From: Deltaproteobacteria bacterium
GTDB lineage: Bacteria; Desulfobacterota; Desulfomonilia; UBA1062
DNA length: 64,000 nt
NCBI GenBank assembly: GCA_018433085.1
Contig: JAHDRW010000019.1
Coordinates: 62,001 to 126,000, forward strand
Reading direction: 5' to 3'
Positions 62,486-64,000 of the stretch are shown piece after piece (the stretch's first letter is position 1; every line of letters begins with the position of its first letter). The notes under the pieces were generated by a model that did not search any database, was not told the DNA's origin, and was given only the letters and a program-made list of their open reading frames with translations. The position numbers and the translations under genes were made by a program.

Positions 62486-62640
62486 ACGCATGCCCCGGAA
62501 TCACGGACTTGCACAGCGAGCCGGGCGCTTGTGCCTTTTCGGGAAATCGTATAAGAATATTCTCATGGAACAGGCATGTAACAGGCTCAGGCCCTCAGAG
62601 GGCGGATCGATTTTTACGACGCGCGATGCCGGGGTTCGGC

Positions 62641-63912
62641 ATGTGTGACACCTTTGCCGTGGGCGAGGCGGCGACTGAAGCAGGCAGCCGGATTTTTGCC
62701 AAGAACTCGGATCGAGAACCGGATGAAGCCCAGGTCGTCATTTCCTGTCCCGGAAAAGAACATTCCCGCCACCAGGAGGTGAGGTGCACCTATATCAGCA
62801 TCCCCCAGGCACCGGAGACCCGCGGCGTCATGCTCTGCAAGCCGTTCTGGATCTGGGGCGCCGAGATGGGGGTGAATGAGAAGGGTGTGGTGATAGGCAA
62901 CGAGGCCCTGTTCACGAAGAGCAAACCCGAGAAGTCTCCGGGTCTCATCGGCATGGACCTGGTTCGGTTGGGACTGGAGAGGGCAGATACGGCCCGTGAG
63001 GCGGCCGATGTCGTCACCGGCCTCCTGAGGCTCTACGGGCAGGGCGGCCCGTGCGGCTACCGTGACAAAAAGTTTACCTACATGAACTCGTTCCTGATCA
63101 TGGACCGTAACGAGATCGTGGTGCTGGAGACCGTGGGGCGGGATTATGCCATGAAGTATCATCAGGACTTCGCCGCTATATCCAACGGGATCACCATCGG
63201 TCGCGACTGGAAGAAATCGAGCTTGCCCTGGGGAACGGATTTCCAGGCGTTCAGCGACCCTCTCATGACCTGGTTTTCCGGCAGCCGGATGAGGAGGGAG
63301 TATGTCATGGAGCGTATCGACCAGCCCGATGATACCTTTGCCGTGAGCGATGCCTTTGAGATCCTGCGCGGGCACCGGGGCGGCCGTCCCTTCAGGGGTC
63401 TGAATCACGATGTGTGCATGCACGCGGCAGAGCCCTTCATTCGAAGGTCGCACACCACGGGTTCGCTGGTGGTGGAGCTGGACTCCTCGTCAGGCTTCAG
63501 GATCTTTGTCACCGCGGGGTCCTCGCCCTGTCTCACCACCTTCAAACCGGTCCTGTCCGGGAACATGCCGGCCGGAATCGATCAGGGCGGGTTCCGGTAC
63601 AGTGACGACTCGTACTGGTGGCGGCACGAGGCCTTCCGCGTACAGGCCCAGATGCGTTTGTCAAGGGTACAGGAGCCGCTCCTGAAGGAGATCCTGGAGC
63701 TGGAGGGCGATTATTGCCTGACCATGCCCTTCTCTGCCTGGGAATGCCGGGACAGGGCGCTTCAGTCCATGAGCCAGGAGGCATTCTTCCGTTCCTCCAC
63801 CCTCGAGGCCTCGTGGCTGCAGGTCTTGAAGGGAATGGCAATGGATCGAAGGCCGCTGCACAACGCCTTCTGGAAGAAGGCGGCCAGGAGAAACGGCATT
63901 CCACTCGAATAA
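62641..63912 (+). CDS. C69-family peptidase (secernin-like Ntn hydrolase)
   Basis: The 423-residue protein starts MCDTF, so Cys2 would become the N-terminal nucleophile after methionine removal, as in C69 dipeptidases and secernins. The early AKNSDREPDEAQ motif is the family hallmark. Further conserved parts are WGAEMGVNEKGVVIGNEAL near residue 75, LETVGRDYA near 165 and RSHTTGSLVVELD near 275. The ATG at 62641 is the only start that exposes the cysteine; upstream in-frame codons would bury it. Substrates of secernin-like proteins are unknown. The gene ends 88 bp before the window edge. Confidence 0.85.
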   Translation: MCDTFAVGEAATEAGSRIFAKNSDREPDEAQVVISCPGKEHSRHQEVRCTYISIPQAPETRGVMLCKPFWIWGAEMGVNEKGVVIGNEALFTKSKPEKSPGLIGMDLVRLGLERADTAREAADVVTGLLRLYGQGGPCGYRDKKFTYMNSFLIMDRNEIVVLETVGRDYAMKYHQDFAAISNGITIGRDWKKSSLPWGTDFQAFSDPLMTWFSGSRMRREYVMERIDQPDDTFAVSDAFEILRGHRGGRPFRGLNHDVCMHAAEPFIRRSHTTGSLVVELDSSSGFRIFVTAGSSPCLTTFKPVLSGNMPAGIDQGGFRYSDDSYWWRHEAFRVQAQMRLSRVQEPLLKEILELEGDYCLTMPFSAWECRDRALQSMSQEAFFRSSTLEASWLQVLKGMAMDRRPLHNAFWKKAARRNGIPLE

Positions 63913-64000
63913 CCGGTGTACCTGATGCAGGCAGCGCCTCCTCATGACCCGGAAGGATCCGTTCCCCCCGGTAGGGTCTGAACATGATCCAGTGCATCCG

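Noticed and set aside
1-64000. tRNA, rRNA, CRISPR arrays, insertion sequences, phage or toxin-antitoxin modules
   Set aside because: I looked for T-loop/acceptor patterns, regularly spaced repeats, transposase motifs and paired small genes and saw none that would stand; a covariance-model search would be decisive for RNA genes.

Overview
The window is a GC-rich, densely coded bacterial chromosome segment. I see no rRNA, tRNA, CRISPR array, phage or insertion sequence. The gene set points to an anaerobic Desulfobacterota (deltaproteobacterial) relative with fatty/aromatic acyl-CoA metabolism. It includes a giant 2-hydroxyacyl-CoA dehydratase-type activase, a glutaconate-type CoA-transferase pair, paired acyl-CoA dehydrogenases, an acetoacetate decarboxylase-like protein, selenocysteine use, YedE selenium transport, and two sigma-54-type promoters. 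This is inference from gene content; no phylogenetic marker was available.

Layout. 1-6 kb: terminator, a decayed ABC binding-protein gene, an RlmL-like rRNA methyltransferase, a Lon-like AAA protease and an M20 amidohydrolase. 6-13 kb: a 1409-residue activase, a 2-hydroxyacid dehydrogenase and a ThDP enzyme, the last two overlapping by 4 bp. 13-17 kb: an acetoacetate decarboxylase-like gene divergent from two overlapping acyl-CoA dehydrogenase genes; the first encodes a subunit without the catalytic glutamate. 17-26.5 kb: an XPB-like helicase, a glyoxalase-fold protein, an epimerase fused to PilZ, a metallo-beta-lactamase-fold hydrolase, three tiny membrane proteins behind a sigma-54 promoter with three upstream repeats, a SIMPL protein, an acyltransferase, a methyltransferase and a cation/proton antiporter. 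26.6-28.8 kb: a CoA-transferase pair behind a second sigma-54 promoter.

29-35 kb is the most unusual part. The palindrome TATGTTA-N4-TAACATA lies in front of a gene for an exported deaminase-fold protein, and again in front of a compact operon. That operon encodes a FecB-type lipoprotein, FecCD permease, ATPase, an AmrS-like radical SAM enzyme and a protein of unknown function. The two units look like one regulon, probably metal- or cofactor-related; the substrate cannot be read from the sequence.

35-54 kb is mixed. It holds a ferritin-like/VIT metal transporter with a cysteine-cluster partner, small envelope proteins, thioesterases, a ZIP transporter, acyltransferases, a triple-BON protein, a large ferritin-like protein, a TraB/GumN protein, and an overlapping chain of a malate/lactate-type dehydrogenase, a radical SAM gene and a dihydrouridine synthase gene.

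54-58 kb is a selenium locus: a LysR regulator, selD read through an in-frame UGA (selenocysteine at codon 16, with a bacterial-SECIS-like hairpin just after it), a TusA-like sulfurtransferase and a YedE transporter. 58.7-61.3 kb is a polar amino-acid ABC transporter whose permease carries an extra N-terminal domain. The window ends with an SGNH hydrolase and a C69-family peptidase.
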